From CAVQBC01 sp963710665 (GTDB lineage: Bacteria > Actinomycetota > Thermoleophilia > Solirubrobacterales > Solirubrobacteraceae): DNA of 64,000 nt. A model generated the notes under the pieces. It had not been told where the DNA came from. It was given only the letters and a program-made list of their open reading frames with translations, and ran no database searches. The stretch is taken from assembly GCA_963710665.1 (NCBI GenBank), contig CAVQBC010000003.1, forward strand, positions 1,426,001-1,490,000, read 5' to 3'. Below, piece by piece: positions 23,538 to 33,199 of this stretch. The position numbers and the translations under genes were made by a program. Position 1 is the stretch's first letter. Every line of letters starts with the position of its first letter.

Positions 23538-24254
23538 TGGTGACGGGCGGCCTTCGGCCGCAGCACGGTGACGAAGATCGAGAGCAGCATCTTGTAGACG
23601 TAGTACAGGCTGCGATGCCCGCCGTGCATGGATTCGCCGGCCGACGGGCGCATCTGCACCGGGACCTCCCGCACGCTGAAGCCCGAGCGGTTGAGCATGA
23701 TGAGGATATCGGCGTCCGGATAGTCCGACGGGTAGACGTCCGAGCAGAAGAACTGCGCGACCGGCGCGCGCAGCACCTGGAAGCCCGACGTCGGGTCCGA
23801 GATGCGCTGGCGCGTGAGCACGGACGCCAGGCGGCCGAACAGCGCGATGCCGACCTTGCGGGCCCGCGGCGGCTGGTAGTGGCCGTCGCGGTCGAGGAAG
23901 CGCGAGCCGATGACGACGTCGACGTCCGGGTCGGCGAGCTCGGAGAGCATCCCCGGGAAGTGCTCGGCGCGGTGCTGGCCGTCGGCGTCGATCTGGCCGA
24001 TGACGTCGTAGCCCTCGCGGACCGCGTACTTGTAGCCGGTCTGCAGGGCGCCGCCGTAGCCGAGGTTGACCGGGCAGGGTGAGAACGGTCGCGCCCGCGC
24101 CCTGCGCCTCGACGGTCGTCGCGTCGGCCGAGCCGTCGTCGACCACCACGACGTCGGCGCCCGGGAGGTGGCTGCGCACGTCGCGCACGACATTGCCCAC
24201 GCGTCCGGCCTCGTTGAAGGCGGGGATGACGATGAGCGGACCGGTTCTCGGCAT
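23534..24254 (-). pseudogene. DPM1-like GT2 glycosyltransferase, frame-broken
   Basis: From the ATG at 24254 the first frame reads LIVIPAFNEAGRVGNVVRDV and ADVVVVDDGSADATTVEA up to TVLTLP, then loses sense. One base removed from the CCC run at 24072-24074 restores VNLGYGGALQTGYKYAVREG, IGQIDADGQHRAEHFPGM (DxD) and FLDRDGHYQPPRARKVGIAL, then a C-terminus ending SIFVTVLRPKAARHQ. The corrected product is about 239 residues, a polyprenyl-phosphate mannosyl/glucosyltransferase of DPM1 type, co-transcribed with DUF2304. Either a recent null allele or an assembly indel; every other residue looks functional. Confidence 0.8.
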
Positions 24255-24375
24255 GCGGCCGTGTAGGGTACTCGGCCCGTTGACGGGCCACGGGTGACGG
24301 TGACCAGACCGCCGCGGCTCGGCGGAAGGCCCCGGTGCTGCAACGTGCGGACGGGCGCGAAGTTCCTCTCCTGCC

Positions 24376-25596
24376 ATGTCGACCGCTCGCGACACCCGCC
24401 GCCTGCTCCTCGTCACCCACCGGCCGCTCGACTACGCCGGGCCGGGCAGCGTGCGCTGGCGCTACCTGATGGGCGCGCTGCCCCGGCACGGCTGGGAGGT
24501 GGAGGTCGTCACCTCGCGGCACAACCCCACGCGCGACGCGCTCAGCGTCGACCCGGGCGAGGCCCGCCTGGCGGCGATGCGCGTGAGCGTCATGCGCCAG
24601 GTCGGGCGCGTGATGCGGCCGCTGTACAACCGCGCGGGCATCGAGCCCGAGGCGTTCCCGCCCAACGTGCTGTGGTCGTTCACGGCCCGCGGCCTTCTGC
24701 GCCGCCGCGCGGAGGCGGTGCGCCCCGACGCCGTGGTGGCGACCATCCCGCCGCCCGCGGCGCTGTTCGCCGCCGTCGGCGCGCTCGGCGGCAAGGGGAT
24801 GCCGATCGTCGCCGACATGCGCGACAACTGGGCCGGCCACCCCGCCTACGACGCGGGCGGCAGCCTGCTGCGGCGCATCGAGGACCCCGTGCTGCGCCGC
24901 ACGGATGCCGTCGTGGCGGTCAGCGAGGGCATGCGGGCGAAGCTCCTGCGCATGCACCCGTGGCTCGGGCCGCGCCTGCACCTCATGCCCAACGGCTTCG
25001 ACCCTGTGCTCCTCGACCGCCGGCCGCCGGCGCTCGAGCGCTGGCCGGAGAAGCTGACGCTGATCCATCCCGGCGTCCTCTACGACGACCGCAGCCTCAA
25101 GGACCTGATCGCCGCGATGTCGCGGCCCGGGCTGCGGGAGCGCTTCCGCCTCGAGATCATCGGCAACATCGACGACGGCACGGCCGCGGCGATGCGCGAC
25201 CGCCCCGCGGACGTGGAGATCGTCACGCGCCCGCCGATGCCGTGGGACGACGCGATGGAGCGCGTGCGCGATGCCCACGTGGTGATCACCATCGTGCCCT
25301 ACACGATGGGCGACGACGTGGCCTGGCCGGTGAAGAACTTCGAGGCCTTCGCGCTCGGCAAGCCGGTCCTGTCGATCACCACCGGCGGCGCCACCGAGGC
25401 GCTGCTGCGCGACCTCGGCGTCGACGTCGCGTGCGCGCGCGACGGCGACGTCGACTCGATCGCGGCCGCGCTCGAGAACCTGCTCGCCCACCCGCCGCTG
25501 CCGCCGCTGCCGGTGGAGCGCATCAGCCGCTGGGACCGCTCGGTGGTGGCGCGCGACTACGCGGCGCTGCTGGACTCGCTCGTCGACGCGCGCTGA
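24376..25596 (+). CDS. GT4-family glycosyltransferase
   Basis: A 406-residue GT-B enzyme. N-terminal half: LLVTHRPLDYAGPGSVRWRY, VVTSRHNPTRDAL, MRDNWAGHPAYD and VVAVSEGMRAKLL. C-terminal half: HPGVLYDDRSLKDLIAAM, EIIGNIDDGTAAAMRD, TIVPYTMGDDVAWPVKNFEA and GKPVLSITTGGATEALL, where the family's donor-binding acid motif lies. The KNFEAFALGKPVLS arrangement is typical of WcaI/WbuB-like subfamilies that add FucNAc or related aminosugars. Its 3' end overlaps the convergent fused gene by 40 bases. Confidence 0.9.
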   Translation: MSTARDTRRLLLVTHRPLDYAGPGSVRWRYLMGALPRHGWEVEVVTSRHNPTRDALSVDPGEARLAAMRVSVMRQVGRVMRPLYNRAGIEPEAFPPNVLWSFTARGLLRRRAEAVRPDAVVATIPPPAALFAAVGALGGKGMPIVADMRDNWAGHPAYDAGGSLLRRIEDPVLRRTDAVVAVSEGMRAKLLRMHPWLGPRLHLMPNGFDPVLLDRRPPALERWPEKLTLIHPGVLYDDRSLKDLIAAMSRPGLRERFRLEIIGNIDDGTAAAMRDRPADVEIVTRPPMPWDDAMERVRDAHVVITIVPYTMGDDVAWPVKNFEAFALGKPVLSITTGGATEALLRDLGVDVACARDGDVDSIAAALENLLAHPPLPPLPVERISRWDRSVVARDYAALLDSLVDAR

Positions 25597-27399
25597 ACCG
25601 CCGGCCGGCGGATCACCGCGAGGTGGTGCGACCGCAGCGCGGGGATCGCGCCGAGCGCGAGCGCGACGCCGCGGCGGGCGCGCAGCGCGGCGGGCAGGGC
25701 GACGTTGAGCGAGACGGCGCGGCTCACGAGCTCCTCGCCGGGGAAGAGGCCGCGCACCTCGGCCGCCCCGAGCGGCTCGACCGGCGTCCACAGCGGGCCG
25801 CCGGAGCGCTGCGCGCGCCGGCGCAGCACGGTCCCCGCCGCGGCGATCGGAGCCGGGCTCGGGCGCAGGTCGTAGGAGAGCACCGCGCCGCCGGGGCGCA
25901 GCACGCGCCACATCTCCGCGGCCACCGCGCGCCGCAGCGCCGGGTCGAGGATCGACGAGAGGCACGTGAACTGCGTGACGAGGTCGAACGTGCCGTCGTC
26001 GTACGGCAGGTTGGAGGCGTCGCCCTCGACGACCTCGAGCCCCGGGTAGCGCTCGCGCGCCGCCGCGACGCGGGCCGGCATGAGCTCGACCCCGGCGCCG
26101 CGGGCGGCCCCGAACTCGACGAGCCGGTGCAGCAGCTGACCGCTGCCGGCGCCGACGTCGAGCACCGCCGCGCCGGCGAGGTCGACTCCCGCCTCGTGCA
26201 GCGCGCGCAGGATCTGCCACTCGAGGTCCTGGAGGTAGGCGAGGTAGCCCGGCTCCGTGGACGGCGCCCCGCCGCCCGCGGCGTCGCGCTCCTCGTAGGC
26301 GGCCCGGATGCGGCCTACGTCGTCGGTCCGCGGGAGACCGGCCCGCCCGGGTCGGTGTCCCGCGAGCTCGGCGTAGACGCCCTCCAGGCGGTCCATCTCG
26401 TGCTCCCGGCTGCGGTGCTCCACGACGAGCCGCCGCGCCGCGCCCGCGAGCCGGGCGGAGAGGCCCGGGTCGCCGATCACCCGCAGCAGCGCGTCCGCCA
26501 CCGCGCCGGGCTCGGGCCGCACCACGAGCGCGTCGCGCCCGTCCTCGATCAGCTCGTGCACCCACGGCAGGTCCGACAGCACGCACGGCACGCCGCACGC
26601 CATCGCCTCCCACACCGAGCGCGGCGAGCTGTCGCTCCGCGGGACAGACACGAAGGCGTCGGCCGCGCGGTAGTAGGCGATGAGCTCGTCGTAGGGGACG
26701 TGGCCGATGAGCCGCGTCCGCGGCGGGAGCGGCCCGACGTCCGGTACGTCCGACCCGATGTGCTTGAGCACGAGCTCGGCGGTCGGGACGCGCTCGGCGG
26801 CGCGGGCGAACGCGGCGGTGACCACCTGCGGGTTGTAGAGCGGCTTCAGCGAGCGCGTGTGCAGGACCACCGGCCCCGGGCCGAGGCCGAGGCGCTCGCG
26901 CAGCGCGGCGCGCTCCTCGGGCGCTGCGGGGCGGAAGCGCTCGGTGTCGACGCCCCAGTTGAGCACCATGCTGCGCTTCGGCCGGGGCGCCGAGCGCGCG
27001 CAGGTCGTCGCGCAGCGCCGCCGAGTCGCTCATCACGCACTCGGCGCGGCGCACGATCCAGCGGTTGCCGAGCCGGTGCAGTCGCGAGGCGTAGTAGACG
27101 TCCGAGCCCCACGCGCTGGCCACCAGCGGACGGGCGCCCGCGAGCCGCGCCGCGGTGGCCATGGGCAGCCAGTGCGCGTGCACGACGTCGGCGCGCACGC
27201 GCCGCAGGAGCCTGCGCATCCACGGGAGCCACGGGCCCTCGATCAGGCTGACCGGGATCCCGTCGCCCGCGAGCGACGACGGGGGCAGGCCGGGCTCGAG
27301 ATAGCCGCCGGCCTCGACCGCGTGGCCGCGCTCGCGCATCGCGAGCGCGAGGTGCTCCACGTGCGGCGTGTTGACCGGGCCGAGCAGGAGGATGCGCAT
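25557..27399 (-). pseudogene. Fused GT4 glycosyltransferase - methyltransferase, frame-broken near 26983
   Basis: From the ATG at 27399 the first frame codes a GT4 N-half: MRILLLGPVNTPHVEHLALA, VVHAHWLPMATAARLAG, ASAWGSDVYYASRLHRL, up to DDLRALGAPA. The frame is then lost at the CCGGCC around 26980-26987. Dropping one G gives PPKRSMVLNWGVDTERF and the rest of the GT4 (LKHIGSDVPDVG, SVPRSDSSPRSVWEAMACGV), then, in frame and with no stop, a class I methyltransferase (AAVLDVGAGSGQLLHRLVEF, EGDASNLPYDDGTFDLVTQF, MWRVLRPGGAVLSYDL). The corrected length is about 613 residues. A transferase welded to a methyltransferase suggests add-then-methylate or chain capping. The second half alone is open from 26969. 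Confidence 0.8.
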
Positions 27400-27444
27400 C
27401 GCCGCGACAGGTTCACACACGCCGCCGGTAGGCTGCCGCCGCGC

Positions 27445-27978
27445 GTGGGACCGAGACTCCTCAAGGCCCTCGTCCTCGGGGTGCTGCGACTGGCGCACCG
27501 CACGCTGGGGATCGACGCGGTCAGCCGCTACCTGGTCGTCGCCGACCGCGCCGGCGCCGTGCTGGCCGCGTTCGGCGCCACCATCGACGGCCCCGGCGTG
27601 ATCCACGGCCCGCTGGTGATCCACAACGCGGAGGGCGACTACCGCAACCTGCGCATCGGCGAGAACGTCCACATCGGCCGCCTGACGCTGCTCGACCTCA
27701 CGGCGCCCGTGGTGATCGAGCGCGACACCACGATCTCCATGGGGGCGACGATCCTCACGCACACCGACGTCGGCGCGAACGCCTTGGGGGAGGCGATGCC
27801 GCGCACGGTCGCGGCGACCCGCATCGGCTCGGGGAGCTACCTCGGCGCCAACGTCACCGTGCTCGCGGGCTGCGACATCGGTCCCGGGGCGGTGGTGGGG
27901 GCCGGCGCGGTCGTCACGCGGCCGGTGCCCGCCGGCGCCCGCGTCGGCGGCGTGCCGGCGCGCCCGCTCGACGGGTGA
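27445..27978 (+). CDS. Left-handed beta-helix (hexapeptide) acyltransferase
   Basis: A 177-residue protein from a GTG at 27445. An N-terminal helix (LLKALVLGVLRLAHRTLGID) is followed by hexapeptide turns: GATIDGPGVIHGPLVIHN, RIGENVHIGRLTLLD, PVVIERDTTISMGATILTHT, RIGSGSYLGANVTVLAGCDI and PGAVVGAGAVVTRPVPAGA. The catalytic-type His lies in ILTHTDVG. LbH proteins of this size are trimeric O- or N-acetyltransferases; in this setting it could acetylate an amino sugar (WbpD-like) or a glycan hydroxyl. It is divergent from the fused GT4-methyltransferase, 45 bases apart. Confidence 0.88.
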   Translation: MGPRLLKALVLGVLRLAHRTLGIDAVSRYLVVADRAGAVLAAFGATIDGPGVIHGPLVIHNAEGDYRNLRIGENVHIGRLTLLDLTAPVVIERDTTISMGATILTHTDVGANALGEAMPRTVAATRIGSGSYLGANVTVLAGCDIGPGAVVGAGAVVTRPVPAGARVGGVPARPLDG

Positions 27979-27982
27979 CCGC

Positions 27983-28783
27983 CTAGGTGCGCCGCGCGTA
28001 GACCGTCATCACGTTGCCCTGCCCCAGCGCCGCCATCAGCAGCGCGACGGGCCAGGTGCGCAGGCGCGGGCGGGCCGACACGAACCCGTCACGGGAGATC
28101 CGCTCGATCCGGAACCCGGCCTTCGCGAGGACGCGGCCGAGCGTGTCGGCGGAGAAGAAGAACAGGTGCCAGGGCGGCGTCATGAGGTCCCAGCGCCGCA
28201 GGTCCCGGCGGGCGAGCCGGCTCTCGACGTCGCCGGTCGTGAGCGCGAGCAGCCCGCCGGGCCGGGTGACGCGCCCGATCTCGCCCAGCACCGCGCTCGG
28301 CTCCCGGAGGTGCTCGACGGTGTCCCACAGCGTCACCACGTCGAACGCGGCGCCGGGGAAGCCGGCCTCGCCGATCTCGCCCGTGACCACGCGGTGCCCG
28401 AACGTCGTGCGCGCGTAGTCGGCGGCGTAGGCGGAGACCTCGACCCCGGTGACGGCGTAGGAGTCCTTCGCCGCCTCGAGGAAGTAGCCCGCGGCGCAGC
28501 CGACGTCGAGCAGCGCGCCCTCGGGCCGGCGCCGGCGCAGGCGCCGCACCCGCGAGCGCGCCAGCGCGAGCCGCGCGTCCTGCTCGGCCATGTACTCGTC
28601 GAACACCGCGCCGGTGTAGTACTCGCGGCCGTAGATCCGCTCGATGTCGGCGTCGCCGAGCACCGCGTCGACGTAGACGAGGCCGCAGCGCGCGCAGCGG
28701 ACGACCGGGTAGCCGTCCTTCTCCAGCAGGCGCACGGCGTCCGTGCTCCCGCACGCGTCGCAGGGGCGGTTCACCGCGGGCAC
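27983..28783 (-). CDS. Class I methyltransferase with N-terminal zinc ribbon
   Basis: A 266-residue protein from a GTG at 28783. The zinc ribbon is CDACGSTD...VVRCARCGLVYVD (four cysteines, residues 8-35). It is followed by the tyrosine-rich IYGREYYTGAVFDEYM and the SAM domain: LLDVGCAAGYFLEAAKD, TGVEVSAYAADYAR, DVVTLWDTVEHLREPSAVL and RVTRPGGLLALTTGDV; TPPWHLFFFSADTL is a family mark. Zinc-ribbon plus Methyltransf_23 proteins are frequent in exopolysaccharide and TDP-sugar loci as C- or O-methyltransferases. The GTG is separated from the flippase gene by one base. Confidence 0.88.
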   Translation of the reverse strand: MPAVNRPCDACGSTDAVRLLEKDGYPVVRCARCGLVYVDAVLGDADIERIYGREYYTGAVFDEYMAEQDARLALARSRVRRLRRRRPEGALLDVGCAAGYFLEAAKDSYAVTGVEVSAYAADYARTTFGHRVVTGEIGEAGFPGAAFDVVTLWDTVEHLREPSAVLGEIGRVTRPGGLLALTTGDVESRLARRDLRRWDLMTPPWHLFFFSADTLGRVLAKAGFRIERISRDGFVSARPRLRTWPVALLMAALGQGNVMTVYARRT

Positions 28784-28784
28784 G

Positions 28785-30200
28785 CTAGCGGGCGCTCCGC
28801 CGGGCGGCGACGAGCGCCCGGATGCGCCGCCAGGCGTCGCCGTAGTCGGCGAGGTCGCGGCGGCCCGGGACGAGCGCCCGGCGCAGCGGGATCGCCGTCG
28901 CGCGCTTGAAGAAGACCATGCTCAGCCCGGTCGTCAGCAGGTAGGAGGCGCACGACGCGATCGCCGCGCCGGTGGCCTCGAGCGGCGGGATCAGCGCGAA
29001 GTACAACCCGATCGTGATCGGGACGGCGATCAGCGTCGCGTACAGGGCGTACTGCGGGAACCCGCGCCCCGTGAACACCGCGCTCAGCACCTTGGCGAGG
29101 CCGAGCCCGAGCACGCCGGGGATCAGGATGAGCCCGAGCACGACGGTGTCGTCGAAGCGCGGCCCGTAGAGCAGAGGGACGCCGACGATGAGGAACGCGG
29201 CGAGCAGCAGCGCGGTCGGGACGAGCAGCAGGACGGTGTGGTGCACCGCGCTGATGACGGGCGCGTCGGACTGCTCGCCCCCGAGCTCGCCGGAGCGCAC
29301 GGCGGCGTCGAGGGTCGCGGTGCGGGGGAAGAGCACGACCTCCAGCGCGCTCGGCAGCAGCCAGCCCAGGCCCGTGACGGCCAGCGCCACCGCGTAGACG
29401 CCGAGCTCCGCGTTGCCCGCGATCGCGCCGAGGATGAAGAGGTCGAGCCGGTAGTTGAGGACCTGCATGAGGTTGGCCGACCAGCTGCGCAGCCCGAAGC
29501 TCACGGCCTTGCGCAGCTCGCCGCCCTCGTCGATCCCGGGTCGTCCCCGGGCCGCGCGGTCCACGTCGGAGTGCGAGTAGCGCGCGATCCAGTAGGCCGC
29601 GAACAGGGCGCCCGCGACGTGCGAGGCGAGCAGCCCGATCACCACGCCCTCGAGGTCGAGCGGGAAGGCGAGCGCGACGCCGACCACGAGCAGCGTGAAC
29701 GCCTGCAGGACCTGGAAGGCGGCGTAGGGCTCGTAGCGCTCGCGGCCGAGCGCGATCGCCCCCACGAACTGCCACGTGAGCATGAACGGCACGGCCGCGA
29801 CCGAGATCAGGAAGAGGCCGCCGCTGACGCCGCTGAGCGCGTCGTCGCGCGTTATCGCGTAGACGATCAGCGCGCCCGCCGCGCCTGCCACCCCGAGCGC
29901 GCCGGCCGCCCGCAGCGTGTCGCGTCCCGCCTTGCGCGCCGACCATCTCCCGTGGCTCACGTAGTAGGTGATGCCGCCCATGAGCCCGAGCCCGGCGATC
30001 ATCGTCGTGATCTCGAGCGTCGCGGTGAGCAGGCTCAGCTCGCCGTTGCCGGCGGGGCCGAACATCCGCCCGACGACGATGCTGAGGATCGCCAGCGCGC
30101 CCATCGGCCCGAGCTGGGCGAGCAGCGAGAAGGACGCGCCGAGGGCGAGGTGCCGGCGCGGCGCCGGCTCTCCGACGGTGTCGGCGGGCGCGGCGCTCAC
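28785..30200 (-). CDS. Polysaccharide flippase (Wzx/MATE-like oligosaccharide exporter)
   Basis: A 471-residue membrane protein from a GTG at 30200 that overlaps the nucleotidyltransferase stop. About twelve to fourteen hydrophobic spans occur in the even pattern of the MOP superfamily: GPMGALAILSIVVGRMFGPA and LEITTMIAGLGLMGGITYYV early, FILGAIAGNAELGVYAVAL and VALAVTGLGWLLPSALEVV centrally. The GPAGNGELSLLTATLEITTM segment is the typical first-repeat signature. Function: translocation of lipid-linked repeat units across the membrane. Its presence next to Wzm/Wzt at 37900-40010 means two export routes may operate. Confidence 0.9.
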   Translation of the reverse strand: MSAAPADTVGEPAPRRHLALGASFSLLAQLGPMGALAILSIVVGRMFGPAGNGELSLLTATLEITTMIAGLGLMGGITYYVSHGRWSARKAGRDTLRAAGALGVAGAAGALIVYAITRDDALSGVSGGLFLISVAAVPFMLTWQFVGAIALGRERYEPYAAFQVLQAFTLLVVGVALAFPLDLEGVVIGLLASHVAGALFAAYWIARYSHSDVDRAARGRPGIDEGGELRKAVSFGLRSWSANLMQVLNYRLDLFILGAIAGNAELGVYAVALAVTGLGWLLPSALEVVLFPRTATLDAAVRSGELGGEQSDAPVISAVHHTVLLLVPTALLLAAFLIVGVPLLYGPRFDDTVVLGLILIPGVLGLGLAKVLSAVFTGRGFPQYALYATLIAVPITIGLYFALIPPLEATGAAIASCASYLLTTGLSMVFFKRATAIPLRRALVPGRRDLADYGDAWRRIRALVAARRSAR

Positions 30201-30904
30201 ACGCCGAAGGCGTCGGCGCGGCGGCTGATGTCCTGGACCGCGCGTTCGTACTCCTCGAACGTGCCGACGTCGTACCAGTCGGCGTCGTTCCGGAACGCCG
30301 CGACCCGCTCGCCGGCGTCCAGCAGCCGCAGGACGAGGTCGGGGAACTGGCAGGGGCCCGATTCGGGCAGGTAGCGCAGCGCGGCCGCGTCATACACGTA
30401 GACGCCCATGCTCACGTCGTAGTGCAGCGTCGGCTTCTCGCGGTAGCCGGTGATCAGGCCGTCGTCGCTCTCGATCACCCCGAGGTCGATGTCGACCCGG
30501 CGCGAGTGCATGGCGACCGTGAGCAGCGCGTCCTGGGCGTGGTGGTAGTCGACCAGCGCGCGGTAGTCGAGCGTCGTCAGCACGTCGCCGTTCATCGCGA
30601 TGAACGTGCCGTCGAGGTCGGGGACGACGCGCAGCGCGCCGGCGGTGCCGAGCGGCTCGTCCTCCCAGTGGAAGCGCAGCTCGAGCTGCTCGGGCAGCTT
30701 GGCGGCCTGGGAGAAGTAGACCTGGATGAGCTCGCCGAGGTGGCTCACGCAGAGGTCGGCCCGCTCCACGCCGGCCGCCGCGAGCTGGCGCAGGATGATC
30801 TCGAGGATCGGCCGCTCGCCCACCGGCACGAGCGGCTTGGGCAGCACGGTCGTGTAGGGGCGCAACCGCATCCCGAGCCCGCCCGCGAGGATCACCGCCC
30901 TCAT
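30197..30904 (-). CDS. Sugar-phosphate nucleotidyltransferase
   Basis: A 235-residue NTP transferase from the ATG at 30904, overlapping the epimerase stop (ATGA). N-terminal pyrophosphorylase signature AVILAGGLGMRLRPYTTVLP with KPLVPVGERPILE (Gly-rich loop plus the catalytic-region Lys); FIAMNGDVLTTLDYRAL carries the metal-binding Asp; LGTAGALRVVPDL and DIDLGVIESDDGLITGYREK complete the substrate pocket. It makes an NDP-sugar (GDP-mannose-, dTDP/CDP-glucose-like enzymes share the fold). Which one cannot be told from length alone. Confidence 0.9.
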   Translation of the reverse strand: MRAVILAGGLGMRLRPYTTVLPKPLVPVGERPILEIILRQLAAAGVERADLCVSHLGELIQVYFSQAAKLPEQLELRFHWEDEPLGTAGALRVVPDLDGTFIAMNGDVLTTLDYRALVDYHHAQDALLTVAMHSRRVDIDLGVIESDDGLITGYREKPTLHYDVSMGVYVYDAAALRYLPESGPCQFPDLVLRLLDAGERVAAFRNDADWYDVGTFEEYERAVQDISRRADAFGV

Positions 30905-31911
30905 ATGACGTAGTGGTCGATGCGGAACCGCTGCTGGTTCGCCGTGATCCACTCGATGGTGCGGGCGAGCCCCTCGCGGAGGTCGACCTCGGCCCGCCAC
31001 CCCAGCAGCTCGCCGGCCAGCCGCGGCGAGGAGATGAGGCGCTGCACCTCGCTCTTGGGCGGGCGGACGCGGGCGGGGTCCTGCTCGACGATCAGCGTCT
31101 TGCCGAGCACCTCGCCGACCATGTCGACGATGTCGCCCACCGAGACGTCGTGGCCGGTGCCGAGCTGGATCGTCCGGCCGACGGCCTCCGGCGCGAGCGC
31201 GGCGGCGAGGAAGCCCGCGACGGTGTCCGAGACGAACGTCAGGTCGCGCCGCGGGTCGAGCGAGCCGAGCCGCAGCGTGTCGCCGGCGAGCGCCTGCGAG
31301 ACGATCGTGGGGATGATCGCCCGCGCGGACTGGTGCGGCCCGTAGGTGTTGAACGGCCGCACCACCGTCGCCGGCAGGTCGAAGGAGCGGTGGAACGCGT
31401 CCATGAGCTTGTCGGCCGCGAGCTTCGAGGCGGCGTAGGGCGACTGCGGCTCGAGCGGGTGCTCCTCGTCGATCGGCACGCGCTGGGCGGACCCGTAGAC
31501 CTCGCTGGTCGACGTGTGCACGACCCGCTGCACGCCGGCGTCGCGCGCCGCGGTGGCGACGTTGAGCGTCCCGGTGACGTTCGTCTCGACGAAGTCGCGC
31601 GGGTTGACGTAGGAGTAGGGGATCGCGATCTGGGCCCCGAGGTGGAACACCACGTCGCGGCCCTCGACCGCCCGCGCGACCGACTCGACGTCGCGCAGGT
31701 CCCCGAGCATGGTGTCGATCTCCTGCTGCACGGCGGGCTCCAGCGCCTCCAGCCAGCCGCGCTCGTTGCGCGAGTTGTAGCGGACCAAGGCACGCACGCG
31801 GGCGCCCTCCGCGACGAGTCGCGCGGTGAGGTGTCCGCCGATGAACCCGCCGGCGCCGGTCACGAGGACCGAGCGCCCGGCGAGGCCGCTGCTGGGCTGC
31901 GTCGTGCTCAT
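30901..31911 (-). CDS. NAD-dependent epimerase/dehydratase
   Basis: A 336-residue extended SDR from the ATG at 31911. It has VLVTGAGGFIGGHLTARLV, LGDLRDVESVARAVEGRDVV, HLGAQIAIPYSYVNPRDFVE, TSTSEVYGSA, catalytic YAASKLAADKLMDAFHR and PFNTYGPHQSARAIIPTIVS. The SxEVYG and NTYGPxQSARAIIPT pattern is common in UDP/dTDP-sugar 4,6-dehydratase- and 4-epimerase-like proteins, such as WbpP- or NeuB-locus enzymes. Four genes (GT4, epimerase, nucleotidyltransferase, flippase) overlap head to tail and form one operon on the minus strand. Confidence 0.92.
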   Translation of the reverse strand: MSTTQPSSGLAGRSVLVTGAGGFIGGHLTARLVAEGARVRALVRYNSRNERGWLEALEPAVQQEIDTMLGDLRDVESVARAVEGRDVVFHLGAQIAIPYSYVNPRDFVETNVTGTLNVATAARDAGVQRVVHTSTSEVYGSAQRVPIDEEHPLEPQSPYAASKLAADKLMDAFHRSFDLPATVVRPFNTYGPHQSARAIIPTIVSQALAGDTLRLGSLDPRRDLTFVSDTVAGFLAAALAPEAVGRTIQLGTGHDVSVGDIVDMVGEVLGKTLIVEQDPARVRPPKSEVQRLISSPRLAGELLGWRAEVDLREGLARTIEWITANQQRFRIDHYVI

Positions 31912-33132
31912 GCGTCCTTCCCGGTCGGTGTTGCCGCGGGCGCCGCGGGTCCGGAACGGCCGTCGAGGGTAACGCGTCGCGAGGCGCTCGCCGGACCCGC
32001 CAGCCGCTCGAACACGGCGATCATGCGCGGCATCACCCGCTCGTGGCGGAACTCGTCGGCGAACGCCCGCGCGCCATCCCCGAGGCGGCGGCGGCGCTCG
32101 TCGTCGCCGAGCAGGTCGGCGATCGCGCGCGCCGTCGGCTCCGGGTCGGTGTCGACCACCACGCCGCCGACGCCGTCGATCTCGGGGATGTGGCAGCCGG
32201 GGGAGACGATCACCGGCGTGCCGCACGCCATCGCCTCGAGCGCCGACACCGGCAGCCCCTCGGAGCGCGACAGCAGGCAGAAGACGTGCGCGGTCTCGAG
32301 CAGCCGGACCTTCTCCTCCGCGGGGACGAAGCCGTGGAAGCGGACGGCGTCGCCGATCCCGAGCCGCGCCGCCTGGACTTCGAGCCGCCGGCCGTAGCCG
32401 TTGCCGGGGCCGACCAGGTCGAGGCGCAGGTCCGGCACGCGCCCGCGGGCGAGCGCCACCGCGTCGAGCAGGCGGTCGAGGCCCTTGATGGGGTCGAGCC
32501 GCCCGACGTAGACGAGCGTCGGCGCGGCCGGCCTCTGCCTCGCCGCGGGGCGGCGGCAGCTCGAGCGGCAGCGGGAGCCGCACGAGCGTCGCGGCGGGCG
32601 CGCCCGCGGCGAGGAAGTCGCGCCGCTCGTCCTCGGTGGAGTGGACGTTGGCCGCCGCCTCGCGGAGCGTGCGGCGGCCCCACAGCGCGAGGAACGCGCG
32701 CTTGATCAGCGGGCGCCCGCGCTCCTTCGCGGGCGCCAGGCTGCCGAACGGCTGCAGCGCGTAGGGGACGCCCGCCGCGCTCGCGGCCCGCGCGGCGGCG
32801 ACCGACAGGACGGAGTAGACGTCGTGCAGGTGGACGACGTCGAACTCGTGCACGTGCTCGCGCACCCACGCCCGGTAGCCCCGCGGCGTCCAGCCCATGG
32901 CGCGCGCGGCGAGCCGGTGGCTCACGTTGGGGAAGCGCAGCACGCGGCAGCCGGGCGGGAGGTCGCCGGTCCCGGGCGGCACCCGGCGGTCGAGGTCGAG
33001 CGCGTCGGTCGTGGCCACGGTGACCTCGTGCCCGGCGGCCAGGAAGGCGGCGATCATCGTCTCGGCCATGCGGACCGGACCGCCGAAGGCGTACGCCGGG
33101 GCGTGGTAGGGCGTGACGACGAGGATCCGCAT
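31908..33132 (-). pseudogene. GT4-family glycosyltransferase, frame-broken near 32530
   Basis: From the ATG at 33132 the first frame gives MRILVVTPYHAPAYAFGGPV, RMAETMIAAFLAAGHEVTVA, DVVHLHDVYSVLSVAA and STEDERRDFLAAGAPAATL, up to ELPPPRGEAEA, then loses sense at the palindrome GGCCGGCC (32526-32533). Removing one G restores AAPTLVYVGRLDPIKGLDRL, LVGPGNGYGRRLEVQ, FCLLSRSEGLPVSALEAMAC (the EX7E donor motif) and the C-terminus down to a TGA overlapping the epimerase ATG. The corrected product is about 407 residues. All functional motifs survive, so a sequencing indel is as plausible as true inactivation. Confidence 0.8.
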
Positions 33133-33199
33133 CAGTTGCGGCGGGAACAGGGGTCCGGGCGGCGCGGATCGCGCCCGGGCGGCCGCTAGTCTAGAGCCG

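Noticed and set aside
23095..27762. A roughly 1550-codon minus-strand open frame across five genes
   Set aside because: It follows pieces of several real genes in turn because the frame happens to stay open; only its GT4 N-terminal part is real coding.
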